64,000 nucleotides of DNA from Methylotenera_A sp046594915 (GTDB lineage Bacteria; Pseudomonadota; Gammaproteobacteria; Burkholderiales; Methylophilaceae). The number at the start of each line of letters is the position of its first letter. Position 1 is the first letter of the stretch. Both the position numbers and the translations under genes were made by a program. Below the pieces are notes generated by a model, which worked only from the letters and a program-made list of their open reading frames with translations, was not told the origin of the DNA and ran no database searches. The stretch covers positions 82,006 through 146,005 of the forward strand of contig JBKJRC010000009.1 in NCBI GenBank assembly GCA_046594915.1. The letters run 5' to 3'. Below are positions 54,671-61,987 of this stretch, piece after piece.

Positions 54671-55339
54671 ATGAAACAAAACCTTGCACTTTTTGACCTT
54701 GATAATACGTTATTGGCTGGCGATTCTGACTATAACTGGAGTTTGTTTTTAATTGATGAAGGTTTGCTGGATGCCAAAACGCATCATGAACGCAACGAGC
54801 AATTTTATTTGGATTACAAAAATGGCAATTTGGATATTTTTGCCTTTTTAAAATTTCAGTTGCAGCCATTAAGTCAGCATTCAAAAAAAATATTAGATGA
54901 ATTGCATGTTAAGTTTATGCAAAAAGTGATTCAGCCGATGATGACGGATAAGGCGCAAGCGTTGGTGAATCAACACAAAGCGGCAGGAGATTTATGTGTG
55001 GTGATTACCGCTACTAATAGCTTTGTCACCAAGCCAATTGCCACAGCTTACGGCATTGAGCATTTGATTGGCACCGACCCTGAAATGATTAATGGCCAAT
55101 TTACTGGTGGCGTCAGTGGCGTGCCGAGTTTTCAGCAAGGTAAAGTGACGCGCATTAATCAGTGGCTGGCAGAGCGCGGCCAAACTTTAACTGATTTTGA
55201 AAAAAGTTATTTTTATTCTGACTCACATAATGATTTGCCATTAATGAAGCGAGTGACAAATCCGGTGGCGGTAGATGCGGATGAGACATTAGCCGCGTAT
55301 GCCAAAGCCAATAACTGGCCTACGATCAGCTTGCGCTAA
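54671..55339 (+). CDS. HAD-superfamily hydrolase, subfamily IB (SerB-like)
   Basis: A 222-residue phosphatase with motif I FDLDNTLL (Asp9 nucleophile, Asp11), motif II in VVITATNSF, and motif IV YFYSDSHNDLPLM. The helical cap between motifs I and II fits class IB (phosphoserine phosphatase-like/PSPase). In betaproteobacteria such genes are often annotated as histidinol-phosphatase-like; the substrate remains open. ATG 54671 lies 2 bp after the EamA stop. Confidence 0.9.
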   Translation: MKQNLALFDLDNTLLAGDSDYNWSLFLIDEGLLDAKTHHERNEQFYLDYKNGNLDIFAFLKFQLQPLSQHSKKILDELHVKFMQKVIQPMMTDKAQALVNQHKAAGDLCVVITATNSFVTKPIATAYGIEHLIGTDPEMINGQFTGGVSGVPSFQQGKVTRINQWLAERGQTLTDFEKSYFYSDSHNDLPLMKRVTNPVAVDADETLAAYAKANNWPTISLR

Positions 55340-55405
55340 TGATTTAAACTTTACTCAAAAATCTAAACTTAACACTTAAATAGGGCAATAAAACTGATTA
55401 AACTT

Positions 55406-55450
55406 AATAATTAAAACTTAGATAATCAAAACTTAGATAATCAAAACTTA
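55406..55450 (-). repeat. Three tandem 15-bp units starting at the ccsA-like stop codon
   Basis: On the minus strand TAAGTTTTGATTATC occurs at 55450-55436 and 55435-55421 exactly, then at 55420-55406 with two changes. The first TAA is the stop codon of the cytochrome c assembly gene. Confidence 0.85.
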
Positions 55451-56257
55451 GCGATTTAATAATATCTCTAAAATAAATTTGCTACCCAAATACGCCAATA
55501 ATAAGAGTGTAAAGCCGCTTAATGTCCAGCGAATAGCTTTGATGCCGCGCCAGCCAAAGCGATAACGACCTAATAGGAGCCAGCCGTAAATCACCCAAGC
55601 GGCAATCGAAAAAATGGTTTTATGGTTAAATTGCAGCGGTTTGCCAAATATCTGCTCACTAAACAGCATGCCACTTAATAAGGTAAAAGTGAGCAAAATA
55701 AAACCAACGCTAATCACGCGGAATAGTAAGCTTTCCATCACCATCAGTGGTGGAAAATCAGGTAATTTGATGCGTGTGGGTTTATTGTGCAGGCTACGTT
55801 CTGCAATCGCCATTAAAAACGCGTGCAAAGCGGCAAAGGTGAATAAGCTGTAAGCCAAAATTGCAATACCGATGTGCGCCATAAATAGCCCAGATTGTGC
55901 CTCGGTTAAATAATGATTTTTAATTGAAAAAGCAGGAAGCAGCACAAAAATTGCCGCAGGTGGCAGCACAAATGCTTGCAAGCTGTGCAGTTGATGCTTT
56001 AAGTTGGCCAGCCAATAAATAAGTGCAGTTAGCCAAAAAATAGCCGATAGCGCATAATAAAAGCCCAAGTTAACATTACCCACACTATAAATATCGCGAT
56101 ACAGCAGCCAGCCATGTAACATTAGCCCCAACGCAATGATGGCTGAATGCAGTTTGAGTGGCTCTGCATGATTGGTTGATTTTGCCGTGCGCCAAAAATC
56201 GGCCGCCACAGCCAAGTAAATAAAACTAACCACCAAATACGGAATTAAATGAACCAT
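55448..56257 (-). CDS. CcsA/YpjD-like cytochrome c assembly membrane protein
   Basis: A 269-residue eight-helix protein of the cytochrome c assembly (CcmC/CcsA) superfamily. Its signature is a tryptophan/His-rich part: MAHIGIAILAYSLFTFAALHAFLMA and NHKTIFSIAAWVIYGWLLLGRYRFGWRG, with haem-ligand-type His in each. It resembles the stand-alone YpjD protein that lies next to ffh in proteobacteria. The precise role is uncertain. It is divergent from ffh. Confidence 0.88.
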   Translation of the reverse strand: MVHLIPYLVVSFIYLAVAADFWRTAKSTNHAEPLKLHSAIIALGLMLHGWLLYRDIYSVGNVNLGFYYALSAIFWLTALIYWLANLKHQLHSLQAFVLPPAAIFVLLPAFSIKNHYLTEAQSGLFMAHIGIAILAYSLFTFAALHAFLMAIAERSLHNKPTRIKLPDFPPLMVMESLLFRVISVGFILLTFTLLSGMLFSEQIFGKPLQFNHKTIFSIAAWVIYGWLLLGRYRFGWRGIKAIRWTLSGFTLLLLAYLGSKFILEILLNR

Positions 56258-56357
56258 AGTGTAATTATGGCAAAACTATGCTTAAGTGCATAGCGAGAGT
56301 TAAACAATCGTCGCGCTTGATGTAAAATTAGGCCAAATTAAATAGGTTGCAAAAATT

Positions 56358-57722
56358 ATGCTAGAAAACTTAACAGGCAGGCTGCAAAGCGTTATTAAAA
56401 ATTTGCGTGGTCAAGCGCGATTAAGCGAAGACAATATTAGTGACGCCATGCGTGAAGTGCGCATGGCTTTATTAGAAGCCGATGTCGCCTTGCCTGTGGT
56501 AAAAGACTTTATTGCCAAAGTAAAAGAACGTGCGCAGGGCAGGGAGGTATTGCAAAGCTTAACGCCAGGTCAAGCGGTGATTGAAGTGGTGAATGATGAA
56601 TTAACCGCATTAATGGGCAAAGCCAATGTTGGGCTGAATTTAGCCGCAGTGCCACCCGCTGTGATATTGATGGCAGGTTTGCAGGGTTCTGGTAAAACAA
56701 CCACTTCTGCCAAGTTGGCTAAATTATTAAAAGAGCAAAAGAAAAAAGTATTGCTGGCGAGTGCCGATGTGTATCGCCCCGCGGCGATTACACAGCTGCA
56801 AACATTGGCCAAGCAGCTGGATATTGATTGCTTCGACAGTAATGCCAATCAAAAACCGTTAGACATTGCCAATGCTGCGCTGCAATTCGCAAAAAAAGGC
56901 TATTACGATGTGTTGATTTTCGACACCGCAGGCCGTTTAGGTATTGACGAAGCGATGATGGTGGAAATCAAAGCGCTGCATATGCAATTAAATCCAGTTG
57001 AAACGCTGTTTGTAGTGGACGCGATGCAAGGCCAAGATGCGGTGAACACGGCTAAAGCGTTTGGCGAGGCTTTGCCACTGACAGGCGTGGTGCTAACCAA
57101 ACTGGATGGCGACGCGCGTGGCGGCGCAGCATTGTCTGTGCGCCATGTAACAGGTCAGCCGATTAAATTTATTGGCGTGAGCGAGAAAGTAGACGGCTTA
57201 GAACCGTTTTACCCAGAGCGTATGGCAGGCCGCATTTTGGGCATGGGCGATGTGTTAGGTTTAATCGAACAAGCGCACAAAAATGTCGATATGGCAGAGG
57301 CGCAAAAAGTCGCCGATAAAATTAAATCCGGCAGCAAATTCGATTTAGAAGATTTTAAAAGCCAAATGAGTCAAATGCGCAAAATGGGCGGCATGGGCGC
57401 ATTAATGGATAAAATGCCCACTCAAATGGCCAATATGGCGGCCAAAGTGAATAACGAAGATGCCGATAAATCGCTACGCCGTATAGAGGGCATTATTAAC
57501 AGCATGACGCCGCTTGAGCGCAAAAAGCCAGAGTTGATTAAAGCCACGCGCAAAAAACGCATTGCCGCAGGTAGTGGCGTGCAAGTGCAAGAAGTAAACC
57601 GATTGCTAAAACAATTTGAAGAAACGCAAAAAATGATGAAAATGTTCAGCAAAGGCGGCATGGCAAAAATGATGCGCGGCATGGGCGGAATGATGGGCGG
57701 CAAGTTGCCGGGCATGCGCTAA
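56358..57722 (+). CDS. ffh: Signal recognition particle protein Ffh
   Basis: A 454-residue SRP GTPase that binds 4.5S RNA and signal sequences. The N domain, the G domain (GLQGSGKTTTSAKLA P-loop, DTAGRLGIDEAMM, TKLDGDARGGAALS) and the Met-rich M domain (from about 300; KMMKMFSKGGMAKMMRGMGGMMGG tail) are complete. It is the last chromosomal-core protein gene before tRNA-Lys. Confidence 0.98.
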   Translation: MLENLTGRLQSVIKNLRGQARLSEDNISDAMREVRMALLEADVALPVVKDFIAKVKERAQGREVLQSLTPGQAVIEVVNDELTALMGKANVGLNLAAVPPAVILMAGLQGSGKTTTSAKLAKLLKEQKKKVLLASADVYRPAAITQLQTLAKQLDIDCFDSNANQKPLDIANAALQFAKKGYYDVLIFDTAGRLGIDEAMMVEIKALHMQLNPVETLFVVDAMQGQDAVNTAKAFGEALPLTGVVLTKLDGDARGGAALSVRHVTGQPIKFIGVSEKVDGLEPFYPERMAGRILGMGDVLGLIEQAHKNVDMAEAQKVADKIKSGSKFDLEDFKSQMSQMRKMGGMGALMDKMPTQMANMAAKVNNEDADKSLRRIEGIINSMTPLERKKPELIKATRKKRIAAGSGVQVQEVNRLLKQFEETQKMMKMFSKGGMAKMMRGMGGMMGGKLPGMR

Positions 57723-57900
57723 TTGCAGCTTAGATATTTAGTCAAGAGCTTAAATACTAAGTTAGTGAAAAAAGCGATAGTGATGTGCAAAAATAAAGAA
57801 TATAAAAAGTTAATTTATTTAGCAGGTTGTCATTGACCAAACACAGAGTTTCTTGCATAATTGCGCCCTTTCGTGAGTGATGTAAATCAGCCGCGAAAAA

Positions 57901-57949
57901 ATTACCAGTAACACAGATTTACCCATTTACCAGTAACATAGATTTACCT
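57901..57949 (+). repeat. 25-bp-spaced duplicate upstream of tRNA-Lys
   Basis: TTACCAGTAACACAGATTTACC (57902-57923) recurs as TTACCAGTAACATAGATTTACC (57927-57948) with one change, just before the tRNA-Lys promoter region. GTTACCA occurs twice more at 58141 and 58161 on the other side of the tRNA. Confidence 0.85.
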
Positions 57950-57972
57950 TTTTAGTACTGTAAATAATAAAT

Positions 57973-58048
57973 GGGGCGTTAGCTCAGCTGGTAGAGCAGC
58001 GGACTTTTAATCCGTTTGTCGTGGGTTCGATCCCCGCACGCCCTACCA
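57973..58048 (+). tRNA. tRNA-Lys(TTT), probable integration site
   Basis: A 76-nt tRNA with encoded CCA: acceptor GGGGCGT / ACGCCCT (first pair G-U), anticodon loop CTTTTAA (anticodon TTT), T-arm GTGGGTTCGATCCCCGC. Everything downstream is accessory, so its 3' end is the likely attachment site of the integrated element. Confidence 0.97.
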
Positions 58049-58185
58049 AATTCCGCATCTAAGTCATTGATGCTAAAAGAAATAGTGATAGAAAGTTATA
58101 TTTTCTTATAACTTGAAATCACTATTTTTTTCGTCTTATTGTTACCAAATGTTCTCAAACGTTACCAGGAATTGAATAATAAAGC

Positions 58186-58213
58186 TTGACAAGGGATTAC
58201 GCTTGCTTATAAT
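58186..58213 (+). promoter_or_regulatory. Strong sigma70 promoter of the rep operon
   Basis: Perfect TTGACA (58186-58191) and perfect TATAAT (58208-58213) with a 16-bp spacer, about 140 bp after tRNA-Lys. It would drive a leader of about 330 nt and then the four-gene replication operon. Confidence 0.85.
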
Positions 58214-58219
58214 TTGTTA

Positions 58220-58548
58220 TCAGGCAGTAACGGTAAGGTCCATTATCAGTTTTGAAGTAACTGAATAATAATGGCAAACTATATTTGTATAATAGAAAGT
58301 TTTGGCTTTATACAGGTGCGCGCCCAGAGTTTCGCGCTAGAGCTGGGGAGGTGATTAGATCACTAAGCTGAGGTGACTCTCAGTGCTCTTCAAAAAAAGA
58401 GTTGTGTGCGAGTGATCGTGCATCTGTAAAGAGTGCCTGCTCTTACCTCATTTTAGTCTTTGAGGGTTAAATCCCGGAACGAACACGCAGTACGAAACAT
58501 CACCAACTGATGTTGTGAACTTCATAATTCATATGGAGACGCAGCGTC
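58220..58548 (+). ncRNA. Long structured leader of the rep operon
   Basis: About 330 nt with no convincing gene but many short perfect hairpins: GTGAT-TAG-ATCAC, CTGAG-GTGACT-CTCAG, AGAG-TGCCTG-CTCT, AACATCA-CCAAC-TGATGTT and GACGC-A-GCGTC. The last lies between the ribosome site GGAG and the first ATG. The GGGGAGG at about 58346 is followed by a six-codon GTG ORF. It is likely a cis-regulatory leader for copy control or a small RNA; no Rfam family is recognised. Confidence 0.45.
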
Positions 58549-58842
58549 ATGCTCAGTCAAACTCTACAAATACTACTTTTCCGGTTTAACGGCAAATTTA
58601 ATCTACCCGTTGCTGATTTAGCTACAGCGCTTGGTTACGATGAGCAGTATTGTCGCAACCTTATTTCAGAAAATCGATTCTGTGTTCACACATTCATGCA
58701 GGGCGGCAAGCGCGTCGCGCGCATTGATGACGTGGCGGATTATCTAGATCGCATCTCGTCTAAAGAACCAGCCAAACGCCGCGGCCCCCGTACTAAAGCA
58801 GAAAAAATAGCAGCTGCGAAAGCTGAGGCTAGCCATGTCTAA
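58549..58842 (+). CDS. Small DNA-binding-like protein, first gene of the rep operon
   Basis: A 97-residue protein. Residues 18-70 look like a winged/AlpA- or PrtN-like DNA-binding fold (LPVADLATALGYDEQYCRNLI, then HTFMQGGKRVARIDDVADYLDR), and the tail is basic (KRRGPRTKAEKIAAAKAEA). It occupies the place of the small repressor genes (E and F) before repA in RSF1010, so a role in autoregulation is plausible but unproven. The start is preceded by GGAG and a hairpin. Confidence 0.7.
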   Translation: MLSQTLQILLFRFNGKFNLPVADLATALGYDEQYCRNLISENRFCVHTFMQGGKRVARIDDVADYLDRISSKEPAKRRGPRTKAEKIAAAKAEASHV

Positions 58843-59044
58843 CACTATAGAACTAAACAAACTTGAGCAGTTAGCACAACAATTGGACCAAGAGCTTGTA
58901 ATCGTCGACCGCGACGGTTACTGGGTCATCACTGAGAATATCGGTGACAGATTCGCAAATGGTTTGCCGATTGTGATCGGCAGTTCGGAAGCTGAGGCTG
59001 AGGCTTGGTTGACAAAGTATTTGTCAGAAGTGGCGGGTGAGTGA
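58835..59044 (+). CDS. 69-aa protein of unknown function, rep operon
   Basis: An acidic 69-residue protein (LNKLEQLAQQLDQELVIVDRDGYWVITENIGD), predicted helix then beta hairpin, ending in a helix. No family recognised. It overlaps the previous gene by 8 bp and its TGA stop overlaps the ATG of repA, so translation of all four genes is coupled. Confidence 0.7.
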   Translation: MSNTIELNKLEQLAQQLDQELVIVDRDGYWVITENIGDRFANGLPIVIGSSEAEAEAWLTKYLSEVAGE

Positions 59045-59895
59045 TGAAGAAGATTGATTTAACAATGTGCTTTGAACGCAAGCCAACTGCCATTGATTTC
59101 GTATTTTGTGGACTACCAGTTGGGGCTGTAGGCAATATTTACAGCCCTGGTGGCGCCGGAAAGTCATTTCTTTCTCTAGAGTTAGCCGTTGGAATCACTT
59201 CAGCAGAAGCTGACCATTCTTTATTAAACTTGGCCGGTGGCAAAGAAGGTCAGGTTGCAATTTTCAGTGGTGAAGATTCAGAAGATGAAATTTTTCTTCG
59301 AATGAATTCGATTGGCAAGCATATTAAACCAAAAGTTTGGAATCACGTTTCGACTAGTATTGATTTGTATAAGCTCACAAAAAGAGAAAATATTAATGAC
59401 ACAATATTTTTTGATGATGTGCTTAAGAGGGTTGAAGGCAAAAGGTTAGTAGTTTTCGATACATTTAACAGATTGCATTCACTTGACGAAAACAGTAATG
59501 GCGACATGAGTAAAATCATAAGTTGTTATGAAAACTTAGCATATCAGTCAGGCGCAGCAATCCTTTTCCTGCATCACAGCAATAAAGTCACATTAAATTT
59601 TGGGCAACAGTCTGAGCCGCAGCAGTCAGCTAGGGGCGCATCTGCAATCACGGACAACTGCCGGTGGCAGGGTTTTCTTCAAGCAATGTCTCAACAGGAG
59701 GCAAAAAGTTATGAAATTCCTGTATCTGATCGTGAGCGATTTGTAAAGTTTGGTGGAGTTAAGGAGAACTACGGAAAACTTACCGCAGCGCGATGGCTTG
59801 AGAGGCATGAAGGCGGGGTGCTGCTGCCGTCAGATTCAACTAAAACTGCAAAAGGTAAACTTAAGCTTGTTCGGAAAGATGGGGACTGGAGATGA
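59044..59895 (+). CDS. repA: IncQ-type RepA replicative helicase
   Basis: A 283-residue RecA-fold hexameric helicase closely patterned on RSF1010 RepA: an FVFCGLPVGAVGNIYSPGGAGKS segment with Walker A at residues 36-41, Walker B RLVVFDTFNRLH, then ILFLHHSNK, an ARGASAITDNCRWQ segment (RepA has a comparable ASRGSSVLVDNIRWQ), and FGGVKENYGKL...WLERHEGGVL at the end. It would unwind DNA at the iteron origin. ATG 59044 overlaps the preceding stop; a GTG one codon earlier also exists. Its length equals RSF1010 RepA (about 279). Confidence 0.9.
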   Translation: MKKIDLTMCFERKPTAIDFVFCGLPVGAVGNIYSPGGAGKSFLSLELAVGITSAEADHSLLNLAGGKEGQVAIFSGEDSEDEIFLRMNSIGKHIKPKVWNHVSTSIDLYKLTKRENINDTIFFDDVLKRVEGKRLVVFDTFNRLHSLDENSNGDMSKIISCYENLAYQSGAAILFLHHSNKVTLNFGQQSEPQQSARGASAITDNCRWQGFLQAMSQQEAKSYEIPVSDRERFVKFGGVKENYGKLTAARWLERHEGGVLLPSDSTKTAKGKLKLVRKDGDWR

Positions 59896-60818
59896 GTAGA
59901 TCAAAGGTTTCAAGTTTCGCAAAAGTTGATCCTGCTCATTTGTTAGATGGATTGTTTACACCTACAGCTAAAAAAGGTGAGGCCTTATATGAGGTTGAAG
60001 GCTCATTTGCTGGCATTAAGATCGCTTTTAAAGGTGTTCAGATGTCAGTCACCCATCAATCCCTATTGCTAGCCATTTCTGCGCGTACTGCAAGGCAAGC
60101 TAAAGCAAATGCTGTTTTGGTTACTGGTAACGCTGACAACTTACAGCATAAACAAGTTAAGAAACTATCTTTAACAGGTAAGGCTAAGGGTATGGATGTA
60201 AGCATTGTCGAGTGCACAGCATATTCATTACTAATTGACGCAGGTATGAATGCAGGTGGGAAAAGCTATTACGCTATGATTAATTTGTTGCATGAAATGG
60301 CAACAGTCACGATGTATAGAGGCTCTGGTTTAAAAGGGGGAACAAGTCGACTGCTAGCATTCTCCCATGATGGTGAGCAATTCTTGGTTAGTTTTAATTG
60401 GCGCATGGCCGATGCAATATTGGGTAAACAAAATGTGCAAGTTAGTTTGCATGAGAGAAACTTTTTGAAAAAGTACCCTGTTGCAAAAGTATTACATGCG
60501 TGGCTTTCTGCACATATTAGGCTAGGTGGTCAACTAATGGCTGGCCGTGGTGCTGAAATCGATACTTTAATTAGGCATGTATGGGGCAATAGACCTTGCA
60601 GTCATGATGTTACTAAAAAGAGACGTTCACGCATTAAAGAAGCGCTGTATGAAATAGGAAAGCTCGATGGCTGGGCATTTAGATTACAGGGTACTCATGC
60701 ATTTATTAGTAGGCCTAAAGAGTTTTTTAAACTTGATAAATCTGAGCTATCACCTGGTGATGTTGCTGAGTTTGAATTAGAAATACTTAATGATCTGTAT
60801 AGATTGGCTGAAAGATGA
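59892..60818 (+). CDS. repC: IncQ-type RepC replication initiator
   Basis: A 308-residue initiator. The N-terminal FAKVDPAHLLDGLF matches RSF1010 RepC (RHDPAHCLAPGLF), and the C-terminal winged-helix part matches too: VQVSLHERNFL, IDTLIRHVWG, KKRRSRIKEALYEIGKLDGW and ISRPKEF. RepC binds iterons and opens the origin. The middle, residues 100-185, is more divergent. The ATGA overlap with repA shows coupling. Three iterons start 18 bp after its stop codon. Confidence 0.88.
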   Translation: MSRSKVSSFAKVDPAHLLDGLFTPTAKKGEALYEVEGSFAGIKIAFKGVQMSVTHQSLLLAISARTARQAKANAVLVTGNADNLQHKQVKKLSLTGKAKGMDVSIVECTAYSLLIDAGMNAGGKSYYAMINLLHEMATVTMYRGSGLKGGTSRLLAFSHDGEQFLVSFNWRMADAILGKQNVQVSLHERNFLKKYPVAKVLHAWLSAHIRLGGQLMAGRGAEIDTLIRHVWGNRPCSHDVTKKRRSRIKEALYEIGKLDGWAFRLQGTHAFISRPKEFFKLDKSELSPGDVAEFELEILNDLYRLAER

Positions 60819-60835
60819 ATATTGCAAATTTTTTT

Positions 60836-60901
60836 GGGACGGTATCCACGATACTTAGGGATGCTAACCACGATAGTTAGGGACGGTATCCACGATAGTT
60901 G
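60836..60901 (+). repeat. Three tandem 22-bp iterons
   Basis: Units at 60836-60857, 60858-60879 and 60880-60901 with no spacer. Units 1 and 3 share GGGACGGTATCCACGATA and differ at two bases near the 3' end; unit 2 has GGGATGCTAACCACGATA. All contain CCACGATA-TT-type ends. Period, number and position after repC match IncQ iterons. Confidence 0.92.
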
Positions 60902-60959
60902 CCAAGAAACAGGTGCTCTGGAAGCCGCATGAATGCTGGAGCCCAAATTCTCTGTGTCT

Positions 60960-61027
60960 AATATTAGTCTAATAAGGACTAATATTTACTGGTTAACCTA
61001 AGATCCATTGGTTTACCTAAGTGCTAT
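60960..61027 (+). repeat. Hairpin and 19-bp direct repeats near the iterons
   Basis: AATATTAGTC (60960-60969) and GACTAATATT (60977-60986) form a perfect 10-bp stem with a 7-nt loop. Two 19-bp units starting TGGTTAACCTAAG (60990-61008) and TGGTTTACCTAAG (61009-61027) follow. Confidence 0.85.
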
Positions 61028-61275
61028 TGCTTACCTTTTGACTGTTTAGTTACATTAAGAGCTGAAACTTCTGTTAGCAATTTAATATTCAAGTTACAGG
61101 CGAATTCTAAAATCCGAATTCGCAAAGTGGGAAGAATTATTGAGGTGCAGTAGTGCAAAACCAACAAAGATTGAAATTATTTATAAATTCCAAGTAATAT
61201 GTGTAAGGCAATTTTTTTAAACAAATTATACTTTTCATCAAAATTTGTAGGTTTTTTAATCCGCTATAACTCGCA

Positions 61276-61305
61276 TTGATTATTGTGATGAATCAATTGT
61301 ATTAA
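61276..61305 (+). promoter_or_regulatory. Candidate promoter of the 215-aa gene
   Basis: TTGATT (61276-61281) and TATTAA (61300-61305) with an 18-bp spacer, 20 bp before the ATG. An AAGGG ribosome site lies at 61314. Confidence 0.5.
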
Positions 61306-61324
61306 ATTAAATTTAAGGGTAAAA

Positions 61325-61972
61325 ATGAGTGATGCACTAAAAGAAAAACAAAAAAATCGTTTAACCATGCTCCAGAAGCTTTATGAGTTATCAGATGGTG
61401 ACCAACATGAATTCGTAAATGGAGGGGTGTTGGCTCAAGAGTGCGGAATAACCGATGAAAATGAATTTAAGACTGGAGTGGATTATCTTGAGGGGCAAGG
61501 TCTATTAGATGTTAGACGAGTATCTGGGGGAATTCCTGCATTTCTAAGAATAAAACATTTAGGTATTGTTGAGATGGAGAAGGCAATATTGAAGCCTGAT
61601 GAGCCTACAGATCACTTTTTACCGATGAATGTTTTATATATTAATCAGATGGTTGGATCATCAATACAGCAGGGAACAACTAATAGCGTTCAAACTACCA
61701 ACGTAAAATTGAACTCTAAAAGCATTGAAGAATTGCAAAAGTTTGTGGAACTAGCTTTATCATTAATTCCGACTAATAATACAAATCCAGTTTTGCTAGA
61801 AATTCAAGCAGATATCAATACCCTTCGCGCACAGACAGTATCACCTAATCCTAAAGTCTCAATTGTCCGTGAATGTTTGAATAGTGTAGGTAGATTAAGT
61901 GAAGCAGCTGCAGCGGGAGCAATAGGTACTCAATTGGCAACTTATATACCAGCACTGTTGGCACTTCTTTAG
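61325..61972 (+). CDS. Unrecognised protein: winged-helix-like N-terminus, hydrophobic C-terminus
   Basis: A 215-residue protein. Residues 8-85 look like a winged-helix or similar helical domain (GGVLAQECGITDENEFKTGVDYLEGQGLLDVRRV). A polar Gln/Thr/Asn-rich stretch follows (SSIQQGTTNSVQTTNV, 112-127), then a helical region, and a hydrophobic end (AAAAGAIGTQLATYIPALLALL, 194-215) that could insert in a membrane. This layout is seen in some phage-defence and toxin proteins, but no family can be named. It has its own promoter and sits between the origin and the repeat array. Confidence 0.6.
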   Translation: MSDALKEKQKNRLTMLQKLYELSDGDQHEFVNGGVLAQECGITDENEFKTGVDYLEGQGLLDVRRVSGGIPAFLRIKHLGIVEMEKAILKPDEPTDHFLPMNVLYINQMVGSSIQQGTTNSVQTTNVKLNSKSIEELQKFVELALSLIPTNNTNPVLLEIQADINTLRAQTVSPNPKVSIVRECLNSVGRLSEAAAAGAIGTQLATYIPALLALL

Positions 61973-61987
61973 TAAGAATTAATATAT

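Larger units (their letters stand above)
60819..61320 (+). other. Candidate replication origin (oriV) region
   Basis: About 500 bp without a gene, directly after repC. It contains the three 22-bp iterons (60836-60901), a 10-bp perfect hairpin (60960-60986), two 19-bp direct repeats (60990-61027) and then an AT-rich stretch to about 61320. This order (iterons, then AT-rich DNA with hairpins) resembles the RSF1010 oriV, where single-strand initiation hairpins flank the iterons. Confidence 0.65.

Noticed and set aside
58220..58548. 6S RNA, tmRNA or 4.5S RNA after ffh / tRNA-Lys
   Set aside because: None of the conserved signatures of these RNAs could be found; left as an unnamed structured leader.
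61325..61972. Naming the 215-aa protein as an AbiTii-type abortive-infection protein
   Set aside because: Only a loose IQQGT-like stretch and a hydrophobic end resemble such proteins; insufficient for a family call.
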